Shown here piece after piece: positions 8,407 to 17,441 of a stretch of 64,000 bases of DNA. The notes beneath the pieces are model-generated. The model searched no databases. It was not told where the DNA came from and saw only the letters and a list, made by a program, of their open reading frames with translations. Source of the DNA: SIG565 sp045613385 (lineage in GTDB: Bacteria; Bacillota; Clostridia; Oscillospirales; Acutalibacteraceae); the NCBI GenBank assembly GCA_045613385.1, contig JAZLAW010000019.1:22492-86491 (forward strand), written 5' to 3'. The position numbers were made by a program, and so were the translations under genes. Within the stretch, counting starts at the first letter, position 1, and each line of letters starts with the position of its first letter.

Positions 8407-9402
8407 ATGAGTTTAAAATGCAAAGCACAGGATATTGAAAAAAGCGGATACATATGTTATCCCGGACAACTTTACTCGGTAAGGCGTATGAATATTACCG
8501 ATGGTAAAGCAAAGGGTATGTCGGTTATAGAGATAAATACTGCCGATGGACTTCAGGTGGATATCTTGCCTGATACAGGCCTTGATATAGGTCAGGTGAG
8601 ATATAAAGGCATAAATACCACTTTTATCAGCCGAAACGGTTATGATAATACAGCGGTAATAAACCCTTATGAAATGGAATTTTTAAATACCTTTCCGGGC
8701 GGTATGCTTTATACCTGCGGACTTCGTACTACCGGTGGTGCCCATAGAGATGGCGACGAATGGCAGACACAACACGGCCGATACCATAGTATTGCCGCCG
8801 ATATGATTTCGATTGATGAAGATGAGAATTTTATCATTGTTAAGGGCACTGTCAGAGAAACGGCTTTATTTGGATATACACTCTGCCTTAAACGTACTAT
8901 AAGTATTAAAAAGATGGGCGCAGAAATAAAAGTTTCTGATGAAATTACCAATTTAGGCTTCAAAGATGAAGAATATGCGGTGCTTTATCACTGTAATTTC
9001 GGCTATCCGCTTGTATCGGACGCGGCATATCTTGAATTACCGGATAAACGAAAAACAACTGCCAGAACACCCTTTGCCGAGACAGGACTCGGTAAAGAAA
9101 CTACATTTTCAGAGCCTGTAGTCGGTGAAGAAGAGAGAGTTTTCTTCCACGAAGAGATGGAAAGAAAGGCTGCTATAGTCAACCAAAGCATAAACACCCG
9201 TATGGAAATGACCTGGAGTGAAACCCTACCGATTTTGGCGCATTGGAGAAGTATGGCAAGCGGCGACTATGTCTGCGCTCTGGAGCCGAGCAATAATTAC
9301 ATTATGGGAAGACGTGCTGAACGCGAAAACGGAACTCTCAAAGTATTAAAGCCTAATGAAACGGTTAAGACAGAAATTGTTTTTTTATTTAAAACAATCT
9401 AA
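8407..9402 (+). CDS. DUF4432 / aldose 1-epimerase-like protein
   Basis: A 331-residue protein of the galactose-mutarotase-like beta-sandwich superfamily. The motifs LPDTGLDIGQVRYKG and FISRNGYDN, and the histidine in VLYHCNFGYPL, fit the DUF4432 branch, whose members act on or bind sugars. The start is placed at 8407 because the promoter -10 covers the earlier ATG and AGGAAG lies 9 nt before 8407. It is divergent from the glycan-synthesis pair and ends at a terminator shared with the ATP synthase operon. The substrate is unknown. Confidence 0.7.
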   Translation: MSLKCKAQDIEKSGYICYPGQLYSVRRMNITDGKAKGMSVIEINTADGLQVDILPDTGLDIGQVRYKGINTTFISRNGYDNTAVINPYEMEFLNTFPGGMLYTCGLRTTGGAHRDGDEWQTQHGRYHSIAADMISIDEDENFIIVKGTVRETALFGYTLCLKRTISIKKMGAEIKVSDEITNLGFKDEEYAVLYHCNFGYPLVSDAAYLELPDKRKTTARTPFAETGLGKETTFSEPVVGEEERVFFHEEMERKAAIVNQSINTRMEMTWSETLPILAHWRSMASGDYVCALEPSNNYIMGRRAERENGTLKVLKPNETVKTEIVFLFKTI

Positions 9403-9410
9403 GCAAACAA

Positions 9411-9437
9411 AAAAAGAGCAGTTTTACTGCTCTTTTT
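9411..9437. terminator. Bidirectional terminator between DUF4432 and atpC
   Basis: A 12-bp stem (9411-9422 with 9426-9437), TTT loop, and A/T runs on both sides. It starts only 2 nt beyond the atpC stop, so the short epsilon subunit is the natural end of the atp operon. Confidence 0.85.
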
Positions 9438-9439
9438 TA

Positions 9440-9703
9440 TTAATCGTTAAATTTGAATGAGCCCGAAAGGAGTGAAACCGAATCACTGCCGACTATAAGC
9501 AGACCGCCATCAGTGGTGGCTGTTTTTTTATTGTCTTCATCAAGCCACAATGTAACGGAACTGCTGACAAGCGATGTTACGAACGGAGCATGTCTCGCCA
9601 TAATAGCGAGTTCACCCTCGGTGCCGCGCACATCAAGTTTTACTATATCTCCGGAAAATTTATTGCCATCAGGGGAAGAAACTGTAAGTTTAAAACTATT
9701 CAT
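9440..9703 (-). CDS. atpC: ATP synthase F1 epsilon subunit, short form
   Basis: The epsilon subunit of the central stalk, 87 residues long. Only the N-terminal beta-sandwich domain is present (FKLTVSSPDGNKFSGD, then RGTEGELAIMARHAPF). The C-terminal helical hairpin found in the usual forms of about 130 residues, which inhibits ATP hydrolysis, is absent. The stop is followed at once by a terminator, so the shortness is real rather than a frameshift. It starts 2 nt after the atpD stop. Confidence 0.85.
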   Translation of the reverse strand: MNSFKLTVSSPDGNKFSGDIVKLDVRGTEGELAIMARHAPFVTSLVSSSVTLWLDEDNKKTATTDGGLLIVGSDSVSLLSGSFKFND

Positions 9704-9705
9704 AA

Positions 9706-11100
9706 TTATTCTTTCCGAGCCTTTTCTACCGCTTCATCGATTGTGCCAACATAAAGGAATGCAGATTCAGGGAGTGAATCGTGCTTACCTTCGATAATTT
9801 CCTTAAATCCACGTATAGTTTCACTGATTGGCACATATTTACCTTTAAATCCTGTGAATTTTTCAGAAACATCAAACGGTTGAGATAAAAAACGCTGAAT
9901 TTTTCTGGCGCGTCCGACAAGTAGCTTATCTTCATCGGAAAGTTCATCCATACCCATAATGGCAATTATATCCATAAGTTCGTTGTATCTCTGAAGAATT
10001 CTCTGTACTTCCTTTGCAACGGCATAATGTTCTTCACCAACAATTTCGGGAGAGAGTATACGGCTGGTTGATTCAAGTGGGTCAACCGCGGGGTAGATGC
10101 CCTGAGAAGCAATATTTCTCGCAAGAACGGTAGTGGCATCAAGGTGTGCAAAGGTCGTTGCAGGTGCAGGGTCGGTAAGGTCATCGGCAGGCACATAAAC
10201 TGCCTGAATAGATGTGATAGAGCCTTTCTTAGTTGAAGTAATTCTTTCCTGTAAAGCTCCCATTTCGGTGGCAAGTGTAGGCTGATAACCAACGGCTGAT
10301 GGCATTCTGCCGAGAAGTGCAGAAACTTCCGAACCTGCCTGAGTGAAACGGAAGATATTGTCAATGAACAACAAAACATCCTGTCCTAAGGTGTCACGGA
10401 AATATTCCGCCATAGTAAGTCCTGAAAGACCTACTCTCATACGGGCTCCCGGCGGTTCGTTCATCTGTCCGTAAACCAAAGCCGTATTATTGAGAACCCC
10501 TGACTGTTTCATTTCATTATAAAGGTCATTGCCTTCACGCGTTCTTTCACCAACACCGGTAAATACCGAGATACCGCCGTGTTGTTTTGCAATGTTGTTT
10601 ATAAGCTCCATAATAAGAACTGTTTTACCAACACCCGCACCACCGAAAAGACCGATTTTACCGCCTTTTGAATAGGGGCAGATAAGGTCGATTACCTTGA
10701 TACCCGTCTCAAAAATTTCGGCACTTGTCGCCAACTCATCATAGTCGGGCGCACTGCGGTGAATATTCCATTTTTCCTCGGTTTTTGGAGTTGGCATATT
10801 ATCAACCGCTTCTCCCAAAACATTGAAAATTCTACCAAGAGTTTCGCGGCCTACGGGTACGCTTATCGGAGCTCCGGTATCGGTTACATCAGTACCGCGG
10901 CTAAGTCCATCGGTAGATGCCATAGCAATACATCTCGCGGTATTATCACCTATATGCTGTGCAACTTCTACAGTGAGCATTCTTTCTCCCACCGGAACGG
11001 TCAAAGCATTATGAATTGTAGGTAACTGACCTTCTTCAAAGCGAACATCAACAACAGGTCCCATTACCTGAGTTACTTTACCAATTCGCAAATTATCCAA
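9706..11100 (-). CDS. atpD: ATP synthase F1 beta subunit (catalytic)
   Basis: The catalytic subunit of F1. The Walker A motif GGAGVGKTVLIMELI, the GERTREGNDLY segment and LLFIDNIFRFTQAGSEVSALLGR are all intact. I place the start at a TTG (11100) 5 nt after GAGGTGG, giving MDNLRIGKVTQVMG; a GTG three codons earlier would lie within the ribosome-binding site itself. It sits between atpG and atpC in the usual order. Confidence 0.95.
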   Translation of the reverse strand: MDNLRIGKVTQVMGPVVDVRFEEGQLPTIHNALTVPVGERMLTVEVAQHIGDNTARCIAMASTDGLSRGTDVTDTGAPISVPVGRETLGRIFNVLGEAVDNMPTPKTEEKWNIHRSAPDYDELATSAEIFETGIKVIDLICPYSKGGKIGLFGGAGVGKTVLIMELINNIAKQHGGISVFTGVGERTREGNDLYNEMKQSGVLNNTALVYGQMNEPPGARMRVGLSGLTMAEYFRDTLGQDVLLFIDNIFRFTQAGSEVSALLGRMPSAVGYQPTLATEMGALQERITSTKKGSITSIQAVYVPADDLTDPAPATTFAHLDATTVLARNIASQGIYPAVDPLESTSRILSPEIVGEEHYAVAKEVQRILQRYNELMDIIAIMGMDELSDEDKLLVGRARKIQRFLSQPFDVSEKFTGFKGKYVPISETIRGFKEIIEGKHDSLPESAFLYVGTIDEAVEKARKE

Positions 11101-11115
11101 ATTTACCACCTCTTA

Positions 11116-11919
11116 TCAGTTGCCGCTTCCTGCAACTATTTCCGTAATTTCCTGAGTTATTGCGCCTTGTCTTGCGCGGTTATATTCGAGTTGTAGATTG
11201 TTTATCATTTCCTGTGCATTCTTACTTGCTGAGTCCATAGCCATTCTTCTTGCCGCTACTTCACTGGCAAAACTTTCTCTTACACACACCGTTATGATTC
11301 CTGCAACATACTCACGGACAACATTATTAAGTACGGTGATACTGTCCGGTTCAAAAATCATACCTGATGAAGCAGAGCTTTCAGATTTACTTAGCGGTAA
11401 TACCCATCTGATATAGGCTTCCTGACTCATAACCGAGTTATATTTGGTTGAAATAATTCCGAGTTTGTCAAAATCTCCCGCCGCAAACTCCGAACATAAT
11501 TTGTCTGACAGTTGGGCGGCTTCGGCAAATGAATAATTTTCAGAGGAATTATATTCATTCCCGAATTTATCACATGCGCGTTTGCCGATAGGAATTATCT
11601 CGGCATCGGGATAATGCGATACAAGTCGGAAAATATTGGCGTTATATCCACCTGCAAGGCCGCGGTCACCTGCAATAACTATAATCTTGGTGCGATCGCT
11701 GTTTCGAACCTGCATATAAGGACTTTTAAGACATTCACGGTCGGCAGATAAAACAGATATAGAATTGTTGAGCGTATCTAAATAATCTCTGGCGCCCATC
11801 ATAGATTGGTTGGCGCGTCTTATTTTAGAAGATGCAACAAGACCCATAGCATTGGTTAGTTGCATCGTGGACGTGACACTTTTTATGCGCACACGCAATG
11901 CTTTTGTGTTTTGTGACAT
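11116..11919 (-). CDS. atpG: ATP synthase F1 gamma subunit
   Basis: The rotating central-stalk subunit. The N-terminal helix (TKALRVRIKSVTSTMQLTNAM) and the C-terminal helix (EVAARRMAMDSASKNAQEMI, ending GAITQEITEIVAG) are clear. At 267 residues it is slightly shorter than the common length of about 285. It begins 6 nt after the atpA stop with AGGTG upstream. Confidence 0.95.
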   Translation of the reverse strand: MSQNTKALRVRIKSVTSTMQLTNAMGLVASSKIRRANQSMMGARDYLDTLNNSISVLSADRECLKSPYMQVRNSDRTKIIVIAGDRGLAGGYNANIFRLVSHYPDAEIIPIGKRACDKFGNEYNSSENYSFAEAAQLSDKLCSEFAAGDFDKLGIISTKYNSVMSQEAYIRWVLPLSKSESSASSGMIFEPDSITVLNNVVREYVAGIITVCVRESFASEVAARRMAMDSASKNAQEMINNLQLEYNRARQGAITQEITEIVAGSGN

Positions 11920-11925
11920 AACAAG

Positions 11926-13416
11926 TTACACCTGCATTTCCGCAAGGATTGATTTTAATTCTGCCTCATCAGTTTCATCAAAACTGCCGGCTTCTATTCT
12001 CTGCAACCAATCACCGTATTTATTTTCGAGTTTAGCAAAAAGATTTTGTTCGAACTCACGCACCTTAGAAACAGCGACATTATTCAAATAGCCTTTTGTT
12101 ACGGCATAAACTATCGCAACCTGGCAACCTACCCGGACAGGAGCATTTCTGCCTTGTTTGAGAACTTCGACGATTCTTTCACCAAGAGCCAGACGGGCTT
12201 TGGTATCTGCATCAAGGTCACTGCCGAACTGGGCGAATGATTGCAGTTCGCGATACTGTGAATAAAGAAGCTTAAGTTCACCCGAAACCTTTTTCATACC
12301 CTTAAGCTGAGCCGAGCCACCAACACGACTAACCGATATGCCGGGGTTGATAGCAGGCATAATACCTGAATGGAAAAGTTCGGTTTCAAGGAAAATCTGA
12401 CCATCTGTAATAGAGATAACGTTGGTTGGAATATATGCCGAAACATCACCCGACTGGGTTTCTATAATCGGCAGAGCGGTGATAGAACCGCCGCCATATT
12501 CTTTTGAAACACAGGCTGCGCGTTCAAGAAGTCTTGAATGCAGATAGAAAACATCACCCGGATAAGCTTCACGACCGGGCGGACGACGGATGAGCAGCGA
12601 TAGTGCTCTGTATGCTACAGCGTGTTTACTAAGGTCATCATAGATTATGAGAACATCTTTACCTTGTTCGCGGAAATATTCGGCCATAGCACAACCGCTG
12701 TATGGCGCGATATACTGAAGCGGTGCGCTTTCCGAAGCGGAGGCCGATACAATTATGGTATATTCCATAGCACCGTTTCGGAGAAGTTCACCTGCAAGTT
12801 GTGCAACAGATGTGTTTTTTTGACCGATGGCAACATAAATACAAATAACGCCGGTGTTTTTTTGATTTATAATGGTATCAATAGCAATTTCGGTCTTACC
12901 GGTCTGGCGGTCACCGATTATAAGTTCACGTTGACCGCGGCCAATCGGTATCATACTATCAATAGCCTTAATTCCTGTCTGGAGCGGAACATTAACACTC
13001 TCGCGCTCGATAATTCCCGGTGCTTCAGATTCAATAGGGCGGGTGGAGGTATACTCAATAGGTCCTTTACCATCAATCGCTTCGCCCAAAGCATTAACAA
13101 CGCGGCCTAAGAGTTTTTCACCAACCGGAACGGATACAACCTTGTTTGTTCGGTGCACCCCTGCGCCTTCGCGGATATTATCTTTATCAGAAAGAATTGC
13201 GACCGATACGGTTTCTTCTTCAAGATTCTGGGCGATTCCAAAACTGCCATCATCAAATTCGAGCAATTCGTTTGCCATACAGTTACTAAGTCCATATACT
13301 CTCGCAATACCGTCACCCACAAGGACCACTTTACCGCTTTCGGCCATTTCAATCTGAGATTTGTAATTTTTTATTTGATTTTTAATTATATTGCTGATTT
13401 CTTCGGGTCTGTTCAC
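11926..13416 (-). CDS. atpA: ATP synthase F1 alpha subunit
   Basis: The non-catalytic nucleotide-binding subunit. The P-loop GDRQTGKTEIAIDTI and the signature PAINPGISVSRVGGSAQ are present, and the 496-residue length is normal. It starts with GTG, overlapping the atpH stop by 4 nt, which suggests coupled translation. Confidence 0.95.
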   Translation of the reverse strand: MNRPEEISNIIKNQIKNYKSQIEMAESGKVVLVGDGIARVYGLSNCMANELLEFDDGSFGIAQNLEEETVSVAILSDKDNIREGAGVHRTNKVVSVPVGEKLLGRVVNALGEAIDGKGPIEYTSTRPIESEAPGIIERESVNVPLQTGIKAIDSMIPIGRGQRELIIGDRQTGKTEIAIDTIINQKNTGVICIYVAIGQKNTSVAQLAGELLRNGAMEYTIIVSASASESAPLQYIAPYSGCAMAEYFREQGKDVLIIYDDLSKHAVAYRALSLLIRRPPGREAYPGDVFYLHSRLLERAACVSKEYGGGSITALPIIETQSGDVSAYIPTNVISITDGQIFLETELFHSGIMPAINPGISVSRVGGSAQLKGMKKVSGELKLLYSQYRELQSFAQFGSDLDADTKARLALGERIVEVLKQGRNAPVRVGCQVAIVYAVTKGYLNNVAVSKVREFEQNLFAKLENKYGDWLQRIEAGSFDETDEAELKSILAEMQV

Positions 13417-13940
13417 GAGTTCATCACATCCTTAATCTTATCTAATCGATGTTTGATACTGCCATCGAATGTCTTTCCGTCAATATCAATCTTAACACCG
13501 CCGATAAGGGATTTGTCGGTAATATATATTGGGGTTATAATTTTACCGGTAATTTTTTCAAGTTTAGCTATAAGCTTGTTTTTTTGTTCATCACTTAAGT
13601 CACTGACACTGCGGATTTCGGCAGTGGTTTTATTGGAAAAAGCATATGCGAGTTTTGTAAATTCTTCAATACAACCGAGTGTTGCCTTGCTTTTACCGTT
13701 TTCACACATAATTTTCAGAAAAGACACAACATATTCGGGCATGTGTTGTGCAAAAGCCTTTTCGATAGCGTCGGTTCTTTCACTTAAAGGAATAGCAGGA
13801 CTTGCTAAGAAATCAGTATACTCTGTGTTTTCCAAAAAAAGTTCCTTTATTGTTGAAAGGCTGGAAGAATATTCTTCTACCGCATCTTGTTCTACTGCCA
13901 GTTCAAACAAAGCTTCAGCATACTCACGTTCAGTTTGCAT
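13413..13940 (-). CDS. atpH: ATP synthase delta subunit (stator)
   Basis: The OSCP-like subunit that joins F1 to the peripheral stalk. The N-terminus EREYAEALFELAVEQ and the C-terminal PIYITDKSLIGGVKIDIDGKT are typical. Two adjacent ATGs (13943 and 13940) follow AGGTG inside the atpF 3' end; I use the second for spacing. It overlaps atpF by about 11 nt and atpA by 4 nt. Confidence 0.9.
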   Translation of the reverse strand: MQTEREYAEALFELAVEQDAVEEYSSSLSTIKELFLENTEYTDFLASPAIPLSERTDAIEKAFAQHMPEYVVSFLKIMCENGKSKATLGCIEEFTKLAYAFSNKTTAEIRSVSDLSDEQKNKLIAKLEKITGKIITPIYITDKSLIGGVKIDIDGKTFDGSIKHRLDKIKDVMNS

Positions 13941-14439
13941 CATCTTCACCTATTTCTTCAATAAAAGTATCAATGAAATTTTGATGGTCCGATGAATTGA
14001 CTTCGCGTTCAAGCACCTTCTCGGTCAGAATAGAAGAAACTTCGATAATTTCGCGTTTAATTTCATCTTCTGCTCGTTTGAGTTCCAGCTGTGCTTCGGT
14101 TTCTGCCTGGCGGATTATACCGTCGGCTCGAATTTTTGCACTGTCAACGATTTCTTTTTCGCGGATATTGGCGGTACTTACCGCAGACTTTATAATATCA
14201 TCCGCTTTTTCCTTTGCCGACTTAAGCTTTTCTTCATATTCTTTTTGATAGGCCGCCGCTTGCTCTTTTGATTTAGCCGCCTCATTATAATCGCTTTCAA
14301 TAGAGTTTTGGCGGTTTTCAAGCATGCGCTTTACAGGACCGTATAAAAACTTTTTAATCAATAAAAATAGCAAAATTAGGTTTGCAAGAGACACTAACAT
14401 CTGCCATATATTGACCGAAATAACATCCAAACTTTGCAT
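13930..14439 (-). CDS. atpF: ATP synthase Fo b subunit (stator)
   Basis: The peripheral-stalk subunit: one N-terminal membrane helix (about residues 10-30, MLVSLANLILLFLLIKKFLY) followed by a long charged coiled coil to the C-terminus. The 169-residue length is normal. The ATG follows CGGAGAAG, 21 nt after atpE. Confidence 0.92.
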   Translation of the reverse strand: MQSLDVISVNIWQMLVSLANLILLFLLIKKFLYGPVKRMLENRQNSIESDYNEAAKSKEQAAAYQKEYEEKLKSAKEKADDIIKSAVSTANIREKEIVDSAKIRADGIIRQAETEAQLELKRAEDEIKREIIEVSSILTEKVLEREVNSSDHQNFIDTFIEEIGEDDAN

Positions 14440-14460
14440 TATTTCTTCTCCGATTAATTA

Positions 14461-14748
14461 TTAAAGTGCCTTCATAGCATTAATAAGGATATTAACAAGT
14501 AAGTTGGGCGCAACAAAGATAAGAAGAATTGCTATAACAAGTGCATAAAGACCTGTTGTTTCAGCAATAGCACAACCCATAAGAAGTGTGGTTGTAACAC
14601 TACTCTGGCTTTCAGGCTGACGGGCAATAGCTTCACATGCACTTGCAACCGCGTTACCTTCACCGATACCAGGGCCTATACCTGCTATCATAGCAGTACC
14701 AGCTCCCAGAGCACAACAACCTAAAATAATACCAATAGCGATTTCCAT
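14461..14748 (-). CDS. atpE: ATP synthase Fo c subunit (rotor ring)
   Basis: The proteolipid that forms the rotor ring: two membrane helices joined by the ARQPE loop. The ion-binding Glu is E63 in AIAETTGLY. Helix 1 carries a second buried acid, E30 in GPGIGEG, where classic sodium-binding c subunits have Gln. Thr64 and Tyr68 occupy the positions that complete the sodium site in Ilyobacter-type and Fusobacterium-type rings. The combination resembles the two-carboxylate sodium motif described for Fusobacterium; sodium coupling is an inference. CGGAGG lies just upstream of the ATG. Confidence 0.93.
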   Translation of the reverse strand: MEIAIGIILGCCALGAGTAMIAGIGPGIGEGNAVASACEAIARQPESQSSVTTTLLMGCAIAETTGLYALVIAILLIFVAPNLLVNILINAMKAL

Positions 14749-14766
14749 ATTTTTTACCTCCGTAAA

Positions 14767-15660
14767 TTAATTATGTTTTTTAGAATGTTTAAGTTTTTGT
14801 CTGGTTTTATAAGTTTCTATATCAAAGGCGCCCGATACATACATCATTGTAAGCATTGCAAAGATGAACGCCTGTAGACAACTGCTGAAAACATCGAAAT
14901 AAATTGATAAAACTGCGGGAATACCTACCTGAAGTAGGGGAATATTGGCCAAGAAACCGGGTAGCCAACCTAAAAGTTTTGATGATAGTCCGCCAAGCGC
15001 GGTAGCTAAAAGTACCGAAATTACAGTTCCCGAAAGCACATTTCCATAATGACGGAAAGCCATTGAAACGGGAGTAGCAAATTCACTTATAAAGTTTATG
15101 GGAGCGAGTAGAGCTACGGGTTCGGCAAATCCTTTAAGATAGTTAATGGGTCCGCATTTTAACTTGTAGTAGGTTATAAGAATAAAAACAAGTATTGCCC
15201 AACCGCCTACTATATTTATGTCCGATGTCGGAGGGAATAGACCGAAAAGGGCTAACAGACTTGAAAGGGCCGAAAGACCCATAATGGCGATTATAAAGGA
15301 AGAAAACCCTTTAAAATATTCACCCATATTACTTATAACGAGCGAATCAACTTTTTCTACAATCATTTCAGCAAAGTGCTGCCGTTTAAGTTTGATTTTT
15401 TCATTCATTCCGTGAGTTATAAATAAACAAAAAAAGAAAAGTACAACCAGCACTATAACCGAGTTGACTTGTGACTCAGTTATAGGGAAATCCTGAATAG
15501 GCATAGGAATCGTAAAGAAGATTCTTGCGCCCGTTATTGAAATATCATCACTGGTAGGTTTTGTCAGCACTTGCAAAACAATTCCGCACAAAATAGGTAA
15601 TATCATCATAATAATATAAAAAATATCAACTATTTTGAACCTAAGACCTGTTTTGGTCAA
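14767..15660 (-). CDS. atpB: ATP synthase Fo a subunit
   Basis: The stator channel subunit, 297 residues with about six membrane helices. The essential stator arginine is visible in SMAFRHYGNVLSG. It starts with TTG behind GGCGGTG and overlaps the atpI stop by 4 nt, as expected for coupled translation at the head of the operon. Confidence 0.92.
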   Translation of the reverse strand: MTKTGLRFKIVDIFYIIMMILPILCGIVLQVLTKPTSDDISITGARIFFTIPMPIQDFPITESQVNSVIVLVVLFFFCLFITHGMNEKIKLKRQHFAEMIVEKVDSLVISNMGEYFKGFSSFIIAIMGLSALSSLLALFGLFPPTSDINIVGGWAILVFILITYYKLKCGPINYLKGFAEPVALLAPINFISEFATPVSMAFRHYGNVLSGTVISVLLATALGGLSSKLLGWLPGFLANIPLLQVGIPAVLSIYFDVFSSCLQAFIFAMLTMMYVSGAFDIETYKTRQKLKHSKKHN

Positions 15661-16055
15661 TTACTATCACCGCCTTTAGCTTTAATGGTTAGTGTTCTAA
15701 TTGTTATCGAAATTCTTGGGAAAATAAAAGGTATTACAACTGCAATTGAATTAAAGACGGGTACGAGATAACCGATAAGTGCAACCACAAAAAGCATAAA
15801 CATACGAAGTGACTGTGAAAGCTTCATTAAATTTTTTATCTCTTTTTCTCCCTTGCCGAGCGCTTTCTGTACCGTAATGCCCATAATGAAAAAGTTTGCC
15901 GTAGCGGCAACTATTCCCAGTATATTACCAAGCAGAACGGTATAATCCCACTTACCAATTACAAGGAAAACCGACTGCATAAGCATGCTTAAAACAACTG
16001 TGAACAAAAGCACAAATAAGGTTTCGCGTTTTACGGTCTCATCTATTTTTTTCAT
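15657..16055 (-). CDS. atpI: ATP synthase subunit I-like protein
   Basis: A 132-residue protein with four hydrophobic segments at the first position of the atp operon, where AtpI is normally encoded. AtpI proteins help assemble the c-ring or support magnesium uptake; sequence conservation is weak, so the call rests on topology and position. It overlaps atpB by 4 nt. Confidence 0.75.
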   Translation of the reverse strand: MKKIDETVKRETLFVLLFTVVLSMLMQSVFLVIGKWDYTVLLGNILGIVAATANFFIMGITVQKALGKGEKEIKNLMKLSQSLRMFMLFVVALIGYLVPVFNSIAVVIPFIFPRISITIRTLTIKAKGGDSN

Positions 16056-16098
16056 CAGTTTACCAACCTTAACACAAATAATTGTATGATTAATAATT

Positions 16099-16126
16099 AT
16101 TATACCACAAAATATGACATAATCAA
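16099..16126 (-). promoter_or_regulatory. Promoter of the ATP synthase operon
   Basis: On the minus strand, TTGATT (16121-16126) and TATAAT (16099-16104), spacer 16 nt and preceded by TGG, about 45 nt ahead of atpI. Confidence 0.7.
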
Positions 16127-16204
16127 TATTTTTTCCAAATTATAGACATAAAAATACAGTGAATATATCAAATTGTTTCACAAAACATAAATGTGGTGAG
16201 CTTT

Positions 16205-17362
16205 ATGAAAAAATCTTTTGATTTATTGGATAAAGATTTGTTGGAAAAAGATTTTCAATATTTATACGATAATGCCGAAACAGGTTTCGCTCTTGACAAA
16301 ACGAAAGAGTATGTTAAAAATCGCCTTGCCGAAATGGGTATTACGGCAAAAGAGTGCGGAAAGAGTGGGCTTACTGCACTTTTAGGTAATGAAAACCCAC
16401 AAAAAACAATTCTCTTACGTGCCGATATGGATGCAATTAATATTGAAGGCAGAGGAGTAATGCACGCTTGCGGGCACGCTATGCATACTGCAATGCTTTT
16501 AGACGCGGCAAGGGTATTAAAAGATGCCGATTTTTTAAAAGACACTGCAGTAAAACTTATGTTTCAACCCGCAGAGGAAACACTTGAAGGGTGCAAGGAT
16601 ATGATTGGGTGCGGTGTTCTCGAGAATGTTGACGCGGCATTTATGCTCCATGTGACAAGCGGCACAGATTTTTCTACAGGTACTCTTATTTTTGCAGGTG
16701 TGGGAGAAATCGCACCATCGGCAGATTTTTTCCGCATAGAAATCGAAGGTAAAGGGTGCCACGGCGCCGAGCCGCACCTGGGGCGCAGTCCGATAACGGC
16801 TGCAGCAAATATTATAACAATGCTGGAAAACATATCTTCACACGAATTGGCAATTTCTGATATCGCGGTTATAACAATCGGTAAAATAAACGGTGGCGAT
16901 GCGGCAAATGCTATTCCCTCAAAACTTTCTATGTCGGGCACAACCAGAGCCTATAGCAGCCATACACAAGAATACGTAAAAGAAAGAATAAATGAAATAG
17001 TAAACGGTGTTTGTAAAGCACTGAGAGTTACGGGGGAAGTGAATTTTTTATCGGGTTGTCCACCATTTAAAAATGATCAAAAAATGCTTGAAATTACGAA
17101 AAGTGCCGCACGGGAAACAACCGAAGAAGTAGTTGAGTTACCAAACGGTACGCGTGGCGGCGGAAGTGAAGATTTTTCTTATGTCAGCAGGAAAGTGCCT
17201 ACAACTATGGCGTTGTTATCGGCGGGAGACATAAAAAGCGGATATAAGTATCCGCTGCATAACCCTAATGTAGCGTTTGATAAAGCGGCTTTGCCATATG
17301 GTGCCGCACTTATGATAAATGTCGCGCGGAAATTTGCGGAGCAGTGGGAAAAGCAGGTATAA
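16205..17362 (+). CDS. M20 family metallo-amidohydrolase/peptidase
   Basis: A zinc-dependent hydrolase of the M20D type (amino-acid amide or acyl-amino-acid hydrolases such as HipO/AbgB). HACGHAMHTAMLLDAA and FQPAEE supply metal ligands and the catalytic Glu, and a dimerisation domain follows (HGAEPHLGRSP). I place the start at ATG 16205 behind GGTGAG; an in-frame GTG at 16193 lies within the ribosome-binding region. The gene stands alone, and its terminator overlaps its stop codon. The substrate is unknown. Confidence 0.82.
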   Translation: MKKSFDLLDKDLLEKDFQYLYDNAETGFALDKTKEYVKNRLAEMGITAKECGKSGLTALLGNENPQKTILLRADMDAINIEGRGVMHACGHAMHTAMLLDAARVLKDADFLKDTAVKLMFQPAEETLEGCKDMIGCGVLENVDAAFMLHVTSGTDFSTGTLIFAGVGEIAPSADFFRIEIEGKGCHGAEPHLGRSPITAAANIITMLENISSHELAISDIAVITIGKINGGDAANAIPSKLSMSGTTRAYSSHTQEYVKERINEIVNGVCKALRVTGEVNFLSGCPPFKNDQKMLEITKSAARETTEEVVELPNGTRGGGSEDFSYVSRKVPTTMALLSAGDIKSGYKYPLHNPNVAFDKAALPYGAALMINVARKFAEQWEKQV

Positions 17363-17374
17363 ACCTGCTTTTTG
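17349..17374 (+). terminator. Terminator of the M20 gene
   Basis: A 10-bp stem (17349-17358 with 17363-17372), ATAA loop and T-rich tail. It overlaps the last codons of the M20 gene. Confidence 0.7.
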
Positions 17375-17381
17375 TTTTATC

Positions 17382-17410
17382 TTGCAAAAAGGGAGAGTAT
17401 TTGGTATAAT
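17382..17410 (+). promoter_or_regulatory. Promoter of the SDR-cytidylyltransferase gene
   Basis: TTGCAA (17382-17387) and TATAAT (17405-17410), spacer 17 nt, preceded by TGG. Confidence 0.75.
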
Positions 17411-17441
17411 AAGGTAGTATTTCACCGAAGGGGGAATTTTT

